Positions 1-12,900 of a stretch of 64,000 nt of DNA are shown here, piece after piece. The DNA comes from Hydractinia symbiolongicarpus (taxonomy: Eukaryota > Cnidaria > Hydrozoa > Anthoathecata > Hydractiniidae): positions 6,939,001-7,003,000 of the forward strand of contig NC_079888.1 in NCBI RefSeq assembly GCF_029227915.1, given 5' to 3'. The position numbers and the translations under genes are program-made. The notes beneath the pieces are model-generated. The model did not search any database. It was not told the DNA's origin and worked only from the letters and a program-made list of their open reading frames with translations. The first letter of the stretch is position 1, and every line of letters starts with the position of its first letter.

Positions 1-964
1 TGCTCATTATATTTTACGAGACGGGATGAGATTTTTTTTTTTTATTTCTTTTTCTTCAAAACTTTTTTGCTTGATATTATTATTTTTTCGTTTTCGTGAA
101 AATTAGGGTCGGTTGAGCCTGTAGAACAACTAATTAAGTTAGAGTCGCCTAATATTTTATTTCAAACGACCTCTATATATATGATTTTGAAACAAATTTT
201 AAATTTAATTTTAACAAATAAATCGTTTCAAATACGTTTCAATTTAATTCAAATCTCTCTTTTGAATATTTCCTAAATGTTTCAAGAAAATTAAAATTAA
301 TTCATCACAACACATTGTTTAATTCGCTTCAGTGCAAATCACTTCTAATATAACAAAACAATGTTTATAACACATTGCCAATTTCTAAAGAAATCTAATT
401 ACCAAAAAATTATGTAAATATCTTTACTATAGCATTCTTGGTCACAAAACTACTAAACTGGATCATACAGAAAGCGAAAACACCATCAAAATCAATTGTA
501 GAAAGCAATAACATAACTTTAGATCGTAGATTGTTTTAAAACTCTCGCAAACAGAGTGTAGGGTGTAAAAACTTCCCTGTATATTGTTTCAAAAAGTCTT
601 ACAATGAGATCTACAATGGAATCAGAAAAAGTTATACCTTTGTCTTGACCGCTTAAAGATCATCAAAACAGTATCATGAAAAAGCAAAATGCTCAGTAAA
701 ACATTTAAAAGCTCTCACATCAGGGTTGTAAAATAATAAAATTGACATATATACATAAAACACTGAGTGAGTAATGCAGCTGTATTGACAGCTAAAAAAG
801 GGTTCTGCCACCTAAGTATCAAGTTAATATACTATCAGTATTTTATGTTTTTCTGTTTTATTAATCTAAGCACAATAAAAAATTATTACGAAAATTCAAA
901 TCACTTACATTGAACCCATGGTAAAGCAGAAATAATTAAGACAGTTTAACTGACCTGTCAGAGG
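1..964. other. upstream non-coding sequence
   Basis: This AT-rich stretch has no convincing open frame or recognisable RNA gene. It presumably holds the promoter and 5' UTR of the phosphatase gene that starts at 965. I see no clear TATA element or repeat boundary. Confidence 0.5.
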
Positions 965-3900
965 ATGATTCTATCCTGTTGTTTTATCTATTGTATCATA
1001 TTGGTTATAAATGGTAAGTATGTTCATTTTGTTTATTTTTTAATTTTTATCCGTCTTACGACAATGTTAATTTGTTAATCCAAAGACATTTACCCTAATC
1101 TTAATTTAATATCTCCCTTTAAAAATTACGTTTTAGTTTTCCAAGTGTCATTTGCAATTAATGAAACCACTGTTGCTGCTCCTGTGGAAACAACACAATC
1201 ACCTTTTATCACAACCACTACGACACCTACTACAACCACACCTACTACAACCACAACTACTACTACACCAAAACCTGAACATAAGAGTATAACTGTTACT
1301 GCCCCCAATCCAGTGACTTTTGATCTCCGGATTTTAAATAGTGAACAAAACATAAAAGGACTTGAAATTAAAAAAGAGGATACAACATTTTTCAACTTAA
1401 AAGTTGTGGTGAGCAAATTTGCATACAACAACAATACATTTAACGTACAATCTTCACAAAATGGTATATCAGTAACATTGAAAGTTACATCATTAGCAGA
1501 CCAAGGTGAATATGTGGGATATGTCGTTTTAACAAACAATCAACGTAGAAAGGATCGTTCATTTTCTGTAGATGTGATTGGTAAGTTATTTCCTTTCTTT
1601 TTTTTTTTTTAAATTTGTTAACAATTTTTTTCCTGTATTTGAAATTTAGCCTAGCAACCCCTAAGCAACAGAAAAATGTAACACCCAGACACGTAACAAG
1701 CCGCGTCAGGAAGAAAAATGCTGGCGTGCAAATAATACTTTTCAATCATTTTGAGGCATGGAATGTTTGCACAGCATAATTTTCAATGGTGTACGATGGC
1801 ATATGCTCATTTTTGTTCCATTTTTTCTCGAGTAATCATAGAACTCGCATACAGCAACAATAATTTTGCCATATTTTAATAAACAGGTAATTTGTTGCGA
1901 CGAAACTAAAATGTGCGATCTGTTTCATTATTTTCGTAAAAAATTTATATGTTAAGAGTATTTTTTAACTTAAACAAAGAAAGAGCTGCAAGCGAAAAAT
2001 ATTAGACGCCAACTTTGTAATCATAAAAGTAGTTTTATACGTGGTTAAACAAAAGTCCTAAATTTTTATGACGATTTATAAAAAATTTGTTGCTTTTGCT
2101 AAAATAGACAGGAAAGAAAGTTTTCGTCTAACACCCTTCTCCATTATAAAAAATGTATACATGTTTAACACAGCAAGGCTTTCCGACAATACCATTCATG
2201 AAAAATAATATAAACAGGGTGGGATACGGTTATTGTAACGCCCTCCTTCGTTGTGAATTTAAAAATGTAATTTTAATGCTCCGAAAGACTTTTGAATATT
2301 ATCAACTAAACTCTAGTCTGTATAAAGATTTTGTACTTACATTTAGATTTTCTTATAAGACTCCACAAAAAACATTAAAATAACACTGAATTTTTTATAA
2401 AAATAATTTATAAAAATAATTTCAAGTGGGAGGAGAATAACTTGCTATCAATTTCTAAACAGCGCAAGTATAACTTGCTGTATAACTTTCAAAACAACAT
2501 TAGTACATTCTGTATAATTTTCGAAACAACAAATTCTTGCTGCATAACTCTTAAAAATAAATAATTACAACTTATTCGTCTAAATATTAGCATGCATGTT
2601 TTGCTTGTATATTTTGCAACATACCTGTTTCTTTTTCTTGTCATTTAAAAAATTTTATTTCAAAAGCCACACAAATTCCAATTCAATTTAGGAAGAAAAG
2701 AAATCTTTAAAAAAATAGAAAATTAAATAAATAGTCAAAATAAATTATGCTTCCCTACATATACTATTCCCCTACACCTTCATTGAACAGAATATTAGTT
2801 ATTTTGGTTTGTGATTAGTGCATGACTGAGGTAATTAGTGTTTTTTTTTTTTTGGTGTGCGAAGATCGCACAGGAACATTCAAACATGGTGTGCGTAGGT
2901 GTGTGCGCGTGCGATCGCTCACCATTCCTGACGAGGCCTGCTTTTAATATTTGCGCTGCATAGACACATGTTTGCTGACATTCCAAAATTCCAAATTATG
3001 TTTTTCTTTCCAAAATGCCATAATCCTCTCATTAAAAATGTTTCTTTTTGTATATCAGGCCCACATTATTAATCTCCTAAAGAAACATAGTGTGACCCCT
3101 CCCCCCCCCCTTCCCCTTAATACTAATTGGGGTTAATGATTTTGAATTTAGATTTAATGGAGGTACTTATTCCAAAGGAAAAACTAATAGGTTGGGGTAT
3201 ATACATGATAAATTTGCAAATCGTTTCAGCTTACGAAAATTTAGTAGGAATTTTTTATTATACATGCTTACTCATTTATACTCTGTGTTTTCATTTTGTC
3301 CTTAACCTTTCCCATGTGATGGTGAATATTGTCTGATCAAATATTTCTACTACTAAGTGTTTGTTTATCGTTTTTAAACATATATTAATAAATGGAGATA
3401 CATTGTTCTATTTAAATTTATCTCTTTTCTTTTTAGGATGTCCGAATGTTACTCTCGCAACTAATACTATTTCTTTTAAAAAGTTTCAAGAAGAAACATT
3501 GGAAGTTTTATGTACTGTGTCAATGTGGCGACCCTCTGGTGTACTTTCCTGGAATGGAACATTTACTGAAACGCAAAAAGGAGCCATGTTAACAGTTGTT
3601 TTAAATACTATTCAAGTTTATGTTTTCACTTGCACAGCCAATAACAGCCAAACAACCTGTCATAATAATGGAATTGACCGCAAATCCATCTCTGTGCAAG
3701 TACTTGGTATGTACTAACAAAAGAGGTTTAAGGATGACCCTTTTGAAACATGTTTATTATATTAGAAATATCTCCTTAACATGTCCCTTTTTTAAAAACA
3801 TTTTTATATATTATTAAACATTGATAAATTCCCCACAAGTATATAAGAAAATAAATTTGTGGAAAAAAACTGGAATAAAGAAAAAAAAATTCCAAACAAA

Positions 3901-6900
3901 ATTTCCAACCAAAAAAAGGCCCTTCCATGTTAAAACTTTGGTAACTCCCCTCCATCAATTTTATTTTCGTTTAAAAATACATTGTAGTATTGCTCTTATT
4001 CAGCTCTATAATATCTTACTACATCTTTTTAAAAAAATTATTCCTTCTCAAGTTATAATGCATTCTACATAAATCCACGAATTTACCTCGTTTGATGAAT
4101 CATTAGGCGATACCTCGATAATTATTTAAATTTCGAAATAAAAAAAAACAAGAATTTGTAGCCAGACGTGTAATTGTATTAAAAAAATTGTTTTCTTGTT
4201 TCGAGAAAAAAAGGCTTGAAAATGTTTTTATTTGGTTCCTGTGCAAAAGTGTAGCATTAGAATTTTAACCTTGTTAATAATTAATGAGTCGAATCATTTT
4301 CAGTATAAATTAAAGTAAGTTAAACAAACAAAAAGAAATACGACAATAGAAAAATAAATATTAAAAAAGCAGCATGTAAAAGAAAAAGTAAAACTGTATA
4401 ACTTCACAGTATTTAAAAATTTTGCGGGTTAAAGTTTTGTATAACTGATTTGCTAATAATAGTATAATAATAAAATTATATTTCTAATACTTTAAGGTCT
4501 TTAATCTTAATACAGAGTGTGGTTGTTTAAAATTAAATTTAATTTGTGACTCATATTCGGAGCAAGATCAAGGATATTGTTATAAAGAAATACATTTTCC
4601 TTGTTTTATTCCACCAAAATAACACTTTTTAGTATACTTTTCCTAAAACTTACTGGAAGCTTAGCGTTAAAGTTACATCCGTGAAAAAAAATTTGAAAAA
4701 TTTTAACTTTAAGTGTCTACCGCATCTCATATTCTAATAAAATATTTTTATGCATGTGTTTGTTTTGATGCAAAGTTTTATTGTTCCTATCCTTTACATT
4801 ATTGTTTAGACCCACGACCAAGTCTACCAGGGAAGTTTAAAGCTACCCCTGAAGAAAAAAGCATTATGTTAAATTGGACTTTACAGCAGTCAGGAAGTTC
4901 TAATTTAAAAAACTATACTTTGGAAATATTCAATGGGACTAATATCTTAATAGCTACTTTACCACTAATGAAAGAATATTTTAATCACAAAAATTTACAA
5001 CCATTTCATACGTATACTTACAAACTTAAAGCATGCAATTCAAGATATTGTAGTGAAAAAGTGAATGTGACAGTTCGTACTCTTCGACAGGGTAATTATG
5101 CTGCTTTTGGATTGGTTTTATTACTTTCTTGTTTAAATTTGAGTACTTTTTATTAACAGTTATGTTGCTATGATAAACAGAAACAACAGTAATATAAAAG
5201 GCTACCTGAATAGGGCAGAAATATTCGCCCATTTTCATTATCTTGTAGTTCCTAATTCTTATTTTTTTAATTCTTGCTGTCATATAACTAATACAGTATT
5301 GTTATACTAGTTGGCAGCCTGTAGATGAATCCATCCAATAAGACTTTTTTTTTATCGGTTAAGAGATTTTTATGACTTTGAAACATTTTTTTCTTATAGA
5401 ACGGCCATCTAAACCAACAAATATTTTATCGACAAAAGTATCACCATACGAAATAAGCATGACGTTCCAACATGGTGCACACTTATCTAATATAAGTATA
5501 TCATTTACACGTTTCTGTTGGAAATTATTTTTGAGTGGAAAAACAGACAATGTTGACAATCTTATGAAAAACCAAAAACAGTCTTGTGCAGAAGTTAAAG
5601 TTAAAGAAAGTTCCTTTATTATGAAGAGTTTACGTCCGTTTAGTAATTACACGCTCACTGCACAAACTTGCATTGATAACATTACATGCAGTAACCTTGC
5701 TTCAAAATTGGTCAAAACATCAATGACTGGTAAATATACAGCATTTTTTAATCCTGTGTTTAGCTAATAGCCTTTAGTAGTCTGGGCCTAAAACAATTTA
5801 TTTCTTCTTTCTACACCTCCCTCCCCCACAAAATCAGGGTTGTCATGCCTCCTTAAAAATCCTTGATTCTCCTCAATTTTAAAGTCCTAAAAAAACTCCT
5901 TAAACTCCTCTGAAAGTAGACTTTTTAATAATTTCCCAAATCCTATCAATCTTAATTTTCCAACCTGTCTCGTGTTTTTATTTTCAAAATGCATAGAAAT
6001 GCTATATATACTTCTGTACTACAGCAATAATTTTTATCGTTAAACAAGGTGGCAAATTCTCATTGAAAGTCCTTGAATCTCCTCAAATTTGAGTGATAAC
6101 CCTCAAAATATATTAAAAAAAGCCAGTTTGTCTGCACAAGTAATTTTATAGATCTTTGTTCCTGCAATTTGAACTTAGGGTTTCTATTAGGTTACATACA
6201 AATTCATAAAATGTGTTAAATGTCGCTGTCATCAGCATGGCCATTTTTCTAATGTGGATTGTTTTAGACATCAGACGTATTAGCAGGTGCAGTTTAAACA
6301 CTACTTATCGAACCTACCCATTGTGGATGAATTGATGCTTATTTCCAGTTTTGTAAATTTACAGTAAAAATTGCCATTGTCTTGATATTTGGTTGTAGGT
6401 TTATCTATTTTACGAACCTATGTAGCATTTCTTATCAAAGCTTTTACTTTAAAAAAGTTCATTTCATATTACTTCCTTTCTTAGCATAAAATTAAAATTA
6501 CTGTTTTGTTTGCCTAAACATAATAGCACCTAACTAACATAAAATTTGGCCAAAAATGTGTCCTCCTAGAATCTCCTAGAATTGTTTACGCTGACACTTC
6601 TTTTGTAAGTTGTACCTTGTTTTTTATGTTTGATGTGATAAAAAGTCACAACCACAAAAAACCACAAAAGTCTTCTAAAATATCATCTGAAAACCCCCTA
6701 AAATAAATGTTTTTTAATTGTTTTGTTTTGTTTTAACTGTTTTTTCTTGGCCTTAAACATTCTGCTTCTGCAAAACAAATAAGTCCTGGTTATGCTGAAT
6801 TGTTTATCTTGATACACAAAATTCAAAAAGTATAATGCTGCCGATTCACACCCCCTCTTCCCTTCCCTAACTTTTGTTTAGCTTCAATTTTCTAGAAAAT

Positions 6901-9900
6901 TGTTTTAAAAAATATGCCGAAGTGTTGCCATTGCAACCAATTTTTTCAAGTTAAGTGATATTTTATAAGCTTTAGGGGAATTCTCACTATATATCGATAC
7001 ATTATTTTTTGTTTGCCTTATCAGTGTGACTAAATACAAAGCAATATATACATATATTTTAAAAATTTTAAATTTAAGCTAATTTTTACCCACTTCAGGA
7101 AATTTGATGATGTCATTAGCAAAAATGTTGTCATCAGCAATTTTTTTGACCAAGTTGTTGCATAAACACTGGGCAACACTTGTGGTATGTTTCATGTCTC
7201 CTAAACAACAACTTTTGAAATTACAGAGCAGGGAGGTGACTCAGCATCTTCCAGAGTTCAAATAGCCCATTATGAATGGGGTTAAAGAAGTTAGGTAGAG
7301 TTTATACAGTATGGTAGAAATTTAACTAAGTTGAATATCTTATGTTTAGCGTCAACTGCAGTTAAAAAATTAAAAGCAACAAATGGTGCAAATAAAAAAA
7401 TAGAAATTAAAGTTGTATGGCAGCGTCCAGACAAGTTGAACTCACTTATCGTATACTATTGGGTATGTCTAGTTTTTTTTACAAACTCAATGTTTTCTCA
7501 TACAACACCTTTTTTAATACCCTTGTTATATTTTAAGATAAGTTACAAATGGAAAACAAAGGATGGAAAGGATCAAGATTTCAAAAATGATACTGGATAT
7601 CAAAGTAACTTTTCTTCTACCTCCCGTTATCGTCGTGATACGAATAATGATTTTATTTACACATTAACCAACTTGTCTGGCAATACACAATATGAGATTA
7701 GTGTATATACCATTAATCCTGGTTACGAGAAATCAAGCACATCGACCGTTGAGATTACAACCTACCAAGATGGTATGTGTAAATATTTTTTATGCGTAGA
7801 TATTTTATTGTGGGGAAATACATTTATAATCATTTATAGAGCATTTTTCATTCCTTAGCCAGTGTTAAAATATTTAATATTCACCATCATGTTGGAAAAT
7901 GAGTTTTCTGGTTAGGGAAATCATTTTTCTTATCAGCCTCAATAATAAATCTGCCACACTACTTCAATTGTTTTAATTTTATGAAAATAAGAATATGTGT
8001 GAAAAAAGATCCTAAACTTGATTATTGATTGCATTTTAATATAAAAGAATTAATTACATCATTCAAATTTAGTTCCATCTCCACCAAAGGATTTGGTGAA
8101 GACTAGTTCATCTCATAGTAGTCTTTCGATAAAATGGGAACCACCAGCCGATGATTCTGTTGTACATTCATACCTTGTTGAATATCGAAAAAAAGGTGAG
8201 TCATTAAATATTTTGATACTTTTTTTGGATTTGCAGTATTTTGCAGACATTTTATTAATTTTGACTTTTTTAGTCAAATTTTCTATATTTATTGTTTTGT
8301 TTGTTTGTTTCACACAAAGTAAAAATAGTAGGGAATTAAACCAATCATGTTCAAAAACACGTCCTGCAAGTAGTGCAATATTTTGTGTATACTAAAACAG
8401 GTATGAATGTTGAATTTATGCACACAAAATAGCCTGGATGAAAATTTAATAAAAACTAGTCGTTAGCCCGTGGAAAATCCACGGGTTCGCTCGTACTTTT
8501 TATACCGCATTGCGTGCTTCTCGCTATTGCGCAGCTAAGCTACCATTTTGCGTGACAGACAGACAGACGTATACGGGTATTATAATATAGAAGTATTGCT
8601 AATATCTTTTTTTTATTGACAAAATACTGTAGCACAATTGTAAACTCGAGATACTGCTGCTCATATAAATTCTTAATCTTATGATTAATATAAAGATTAC
8701 ATTTGTCTTGCTTTTATAGGTCATTCTAATATTGAAAGGATGCAAGTAGAAACTAAAACAGCAATTATAAAAGATCTGACAGAAAGTAGCCGCTATGTTG
8801 TTTCTGTGAGAGGACAAATAAAGAGAGAGGAAATCGGGAAAGTATTTGCTGGCGATGAAATCAGTGATACTTTTGCCACTGGTATGTATTGTTTTTTTAG
8901 CACTGTACCATTCTTGTAGTCACCCCGTTTCAATTAATTTATTAATTCTTTTTTGAATAATACCATATATTATCAACATTTTTTTTAATCGATTTTTATA
9001 TTGGGAATTAAAGGTGTTTACCTTGTGCGAAATATAATGTGAGAAATTGTAGTATAAAGCTATAAGAAATACAATACTTAAGTCAGTGTATTGATTAAAA
9101 AGAATAAAAAAATATGGTATATAAAGCTGTCGGGAGGAAACCGATGCTTTAGTGGTTGCCATGATACACAAACTAATCAATGAAAAGCTACAGGGAAATG
9201 TTGCAAGACAAATTTTATCATTTGTGTAACAACTGTTGCACAACAACCATGGACGTTCTTAGAAACCAAATTGTATTTTTGTTAGTTTTAATGTTCTTAT
9301 TTTGTTTTCATAGTAAAATATGTACCCCCAGTGAAAGAGACAAGTAAAGCGCTTCTCATCGCCATTACTGTCACCATGTTGATACTTCTTATCCTTGTGA
9401 TCATCGCTGCTGTGTTGTATTGTCGACGTCATGGCTTGTGTGATGTTACTTTCAAACCAACGTTTTATGGAGATAAGGCTGGAGGAGTCCCTTTGTCTTT
9501 GCGTCAAAGCCTTAAAACGATTGGTATGAACGGAATTAGTTATTCTCAATTTTGTTTAATGATTTTTTTAAACAAAAGGTGATGAACAGATGATCGACCT
9601 GTCGAATTCGCTAAATAATTGTCAGTGTGAGTGATGATAGGGAAAATATTTTGATAAAGAAACTTTCGTGTCACTCGCTCTGTTTATTAAATATGTCTAT
9701 TATAGGACTGATACAAAGAAAGAGAATTGAGCAAAGTGTTTGTTGGTGATAAACTCAGTGAAAATTTTGGCACTAGTAATTTAATTCATGAAAATAGATT
9801 TAAAAATTGAGTATTTTGGGGTATTTTGCATTTTATTCACTTTAAATTTAGAGACTAAACGTGGACCAATGACTTTAAAACAGCTCGAAGCACACGTAAA

Positions 9901-12900
9901 AGATATGCATGCAAATTCGGATTATCTCTTCTCAGAAGAGTATGCAGTAAGTAGAACTTCGACCACCTGTCAAACGTCATATTTTGTGTCACCTTTTATA
10001 TTATCCTCAATTTTTATTCTAGTCTTTGGGCCCAAATCGTCCAGATCGTACTTTTCATTCTGCGCACGCTGCTGAGAACACATCAAAAAATCGTTACCGT
10101 GATATTGCAGCCTGTGAGTGTCTTCGAATTGATTGTTGGAACAAGTACTTATATCTGCATATTTCATGAATTTTTCATTTTTTCCATATTAAATTATATT
10201 AACTAATTATTTAAATCAGAGAAATGTTCATTTAAAACTTTTTAAAATTTACTGCCTTTATCACAAAACAGTTTGTTGTTGAAATTTTAATAAAAAGGTA
10301 CTGAAAAAATTTTTATTTACTTTACCTGTAATTTACAGCAAAGCAATTCCACACCCTGTAATTCTACACGTGTTGCAGTAAATTTAATTTAAAATACAAT
10401 AGCTAACGTTCATTTTATCACATGATTTGTTCCATTTAATTAAAAAATAAACAAAAGTTTTTAAAAATAAAGAATATAGTTTTTTCATACACGCTTTAAA
10501 AGAAAATAGGAAAAATCTAATTGACTTTTCCTGTCACAGAAAGAGAGGCTGACGGAACTGCAGAATTAGTAAAAAAGTTGTGTAATCTGTCAATAAAGGG
10601 GGGGGATACTATTCCTTGCAAAGCATGGTAAATGTCAAAGCTAACATTCCAGTTCCTTCAAAATTTTCATGTTATTTTGAGCTGATAAAAATTTCCTATG
10701 GCCGTCAGTCTGTCTGTCCGTGAGTCAAATGTTAGCTTACTGTGTGTGGACATGCTAATTATTTTAAATACTGAATTGCCTGTCCTGTATAAATACTTAG
10801 AAAAAATAATAATGATTATAAATATTCTAAATTATTTTTTTTTCTTAATGTCTTTTTTCTTTTTTTAGATGATCAAACACGTGTTCGTCTAATGTCACTT
10901 GACGGTGTTCCTGGCTCGAATTACATCAATGCAAATTTTGTGGACGGCTATCACAAAACTTCAGCTTATATCGCTACTCAAGCCCCATTAAATCATACAA
11001 TATCTGATTTTTGGCGAATGGTTTGGGAGAATAATAGTCGTATCATTGTAATGCTAACAAACCTGGTGGAGAGAGGGAGGGTGTGTATTATGCAGTTTTT
11101 TTTTCTAACGTTATAGGATCTAAGTCTCGTTTTTTGTTTTGCATATTTAATTTAGTTGAAGCATAGGCATATTTTGTAATGTTATTCCTGCGACATAATT
11201 ATTAAAATGTAACTTTTAATAAAGTGACTTTTAGCTTACGTGTAATTGACATATATATATAATTTGTAGATAAAGTGCGACCAGTATTGGCCATCAGAGA
11301 GATTTGCATCTTATAAAGGATTCGATGTTACTCTGGAATCAACACAACAATACGCTACTTACGTTGTGCGGGAGTTCTCTGTAGTTAAAAAAGCTATTAC
11401 CCTGCCATCTGGCCTACTCACATCAGAGGGCGAGCCACGCACAATATGGCAGTATCATTACACAGAGTGGCCAGATTTTGGCGTGCCGCGAGAACGCACT
11501 TCTATTTTATCATTTATATTAAGAACAAGGGAACATGCAGATGATTCCCCTGCACCTCCTATACTACACTGCAGGTAGATGCAAGTTTGTTTGTTTGTTG
11601 TTGCTGTGATTTTGTTGTTGGTTTTTTGTTGTGGGTGTTGTTGTTGCTTGTTGTTGTTTTTTGTTGTGGTTGTTGTTGTTACTTTTGCTGTTGTTTTTGT
11701 TGTTGTTTTTTGTTGTTGTTTGTTGTTGTCGTTGTTGTTCACGTTGTTGTTGTAATTTTTGTTGTTGTTGTTGTTTTTTGTTGTTTTTTGTTGTTGTTGT
11801 AAACGTTATGGGCTCTGTTGATGTTGTTACTGTTGTTTTTTTACTATTTTATTAGCAAAAGCGCATGTTTTTGTGTTATTTTGTCAGTGTATTTGATCAT
11901 TGTTTGGTCGTCCATCATGAATTGTATTTTGTTGTTGTGCAGAATTGATTTTTTAAATTAGACTTAAAGTTTTGAATTCTGCTTTTCGTTTAATAACAAA
12001 AAAGCAATATGGTGGTTTTGATGTTTAAGATTACATGACATCTTACTTTTTAGTGCAGGGGTTGGGAGAACAGGTACATTCGCTGTTCTCGATGCCCAAA
12101 TGAGACGATTAGACCATCGACAGGATATAGAAATATATAATTTTTTGAAAAATATTCGTCAGCAGCGTAGTTATCTTGTTCAACAAGAGGTAATTTTTCA
12201 TGAAATTTGTTTGCTTATATATTTTTATCGAAACCGCAGAAACTGCCACGAACTTTAAAAGTTTCTTAGAGTAATTGTAACAAAACATCAAGGCTCTAAA
12301 TTTGTCTCTGTGATTCAACCTCGAGTAGTTTTACGAGAAAACGTTAAACTGGCCATTTCATCACCATGGAATGTTAAATGTTTTGATTATTTCGCTTGTT
12401 TTAACAATGTGTACCTAACAAGACTGTAAGAAGGAAAGGTGCATGAGAGGCAAGCATAACAAGATCCACCTAACTGAGATGCCAGAGTTGCTGTAAATGT
12501 AGAATTAGTAGTTTTTTTCGTTTCTATTCCTCAGTTTGAACCAATAGTTTTTATAAAACTCAAGAATCTAATTCAAATTTTCGCCATGAGATTGGAAAGA
12601 ATCGACTGTGCACTCACATTTAACTAAAAGTAGCTGCGATGTATTTGTCTTATATGCTTAGATAATAGCTCTATTATCTGTTAAAGTTTTTTGTCATAAA
12701 ATTAACAACCCTATTTCTCTTTCACAGTGTCAATACATCTTTATTCATGACGTTTTGTTGGATTATGCGCGTGCTGGTCAGACGATGATACCTCTCATGG
12801 ATTTAGAGATGGTTTTAAATCAAGATTATTGGTGTGCGGATGAAGAAGTTGTCACAAAGTTAAAAAGAGAGTGGCAGGTAGGACGATTTGTGTGCATTGA

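Noticed and set aside
1126-1539. Minus-strand open frame rich in Val
   Set aside because: It is antisense to the Thr-rich repeat of phosphatase exon 2; the valine run is the complement of ACA/ACC codons.
11458-11855. Several open frames with Cys/Phe/Val or Gln/Thr runs
   Set aside because: Produced by the GTT microsatellite in intron 14 on both strands.
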